A stretch of DNA of 21,605 nucleotides from an uncultured Eubacteriales bacterium (GTDB lineage: Bacteria > Bacillota > Clostridia > Oscillospirales > CAG-272): contig CAKXXW010000027.1 in NCBI GenBank assembly GCA_934378145.1, positions 1 to 21,605 of the forward strand. The letters are read 5' to 3'. Positions 21,541 through 21,605 of the stretch are shown here, piece after piece (within the stretch, counting starts at the first letter, position 1; each line of letters begins with the position of its first letter). The translations under genes were made by a program, and so were the position numbers. Under the pieces are notes generated by a model. The model saw nothing but the letters and a program-made list of their open reading frames with translations, was not told the DNA's origin and did not search any database.

Positions 21541-21605
21541 AGGTTAAAGCGTTTTACCTAAGGGCAAAATTCACTGACAGGGCGAATCTTTTACGCAGAC
21601 TTTAC
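21541..21605 (+). repeat. Start of the R4 tail, cut by the window edge
   Basis: The first part follows the R1/R3 tail (GGCAAAATTCACTGACAGG) and then changes to the R2-type sequence TTTTACGCAGACT, so this tail is a mosaic of the two types. Confidence 0.6.

Noticed and set aside
1..21605. CRISPR array, prophage or insertion-sequence transposase
   Set aside because: No regularly spaced repeats, no phage or transposase reading frames; the repeats seen are non-coding and dispersed or two-copy.

Overview
The window looks like chromosomal DNA of an endospore-forming member of the Clostridia, probably an uncultured gut or rumen lineage. The evidence is a full-length spoIIE with a Spo0A-type promoter, housekeeping-type promoters of the form TTGACA, 17 bp, TATAAT (many with a TG-extended -10), purine-rich ribosome binding sites, several secreted lipoproteins, and GC-rich codon use. 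The species cannot be named from sequence alone.

Layout. Bases 1-621 hold the end of a repeat unit from beyond the left edge and the terminator of spoIIE. On the minus strand follow spoIIE (622-3081), a Tic20/DUF4870-like membrane protein (3279-3782) and an N-terminally truncated collagen-like surface protein (3928-4584). Bases 4739-5419 hold a strong promoter, a structured 166-nt leader, tRNA-Ser(GGA), its terminator and a 169-bp direct repeat in two copies. A gluzincin-type lipoprotein (5547-7130, +) converges on a minus-strand operon running dxs (11626-9695), a beta-propeller lipoprotein (9679-8351) and a phosphodiester glycosidase-like protein (8345-7218). A 2-oxoacid dehydrogenase E2-like acyltransferase (11802-13004, +) is divergent from dxs. 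A 1.1-kb gene-free repeat island (13005-14149) follows. Then comes a divergent pair: a beta-propeller-like cytosolic protein (14150-15217, -) and an FAD-dependent oxidoreductase (15342-16658, +). An ABC solute-binding lipoprotein (16753-18324, +) and a large SGNH-hydrolase surface protein (18428-21250, +) follow. Another repeat unit closes the window.

Most genes are unrelated by pathway: sporulation, isoprenoid precursor synthesis, carbohydrate uptake and surface proteins. The likely functional sets are the dxs operon, the divergent propeller/FAD pair, and the solute-binding/SGNH pair, whose cistrons are separated by a hairpin.

The most striking signal is non-coding. A composite element recurs at gene 3' ends: a terminator hairpin, a conserved CCCCAAAGAACTT-like box, a short spacer, and a ~131-146 nt element. 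That element folds on paper into a closed multi-branched (cloverleaf-like) structure bounded by CTTGTCTCG and CGAGACAAG. A hairpin-rich tail follows. Four copies of the cloverleaf are visible (1-131, 13149-13294, 13882-14024 minus, 21400-21540). Between copies both arms of a stem change together, so pairing is kept while sequence is not. This argues for selection on a structured RNA or DNA element. I do not recognise it as a described family.
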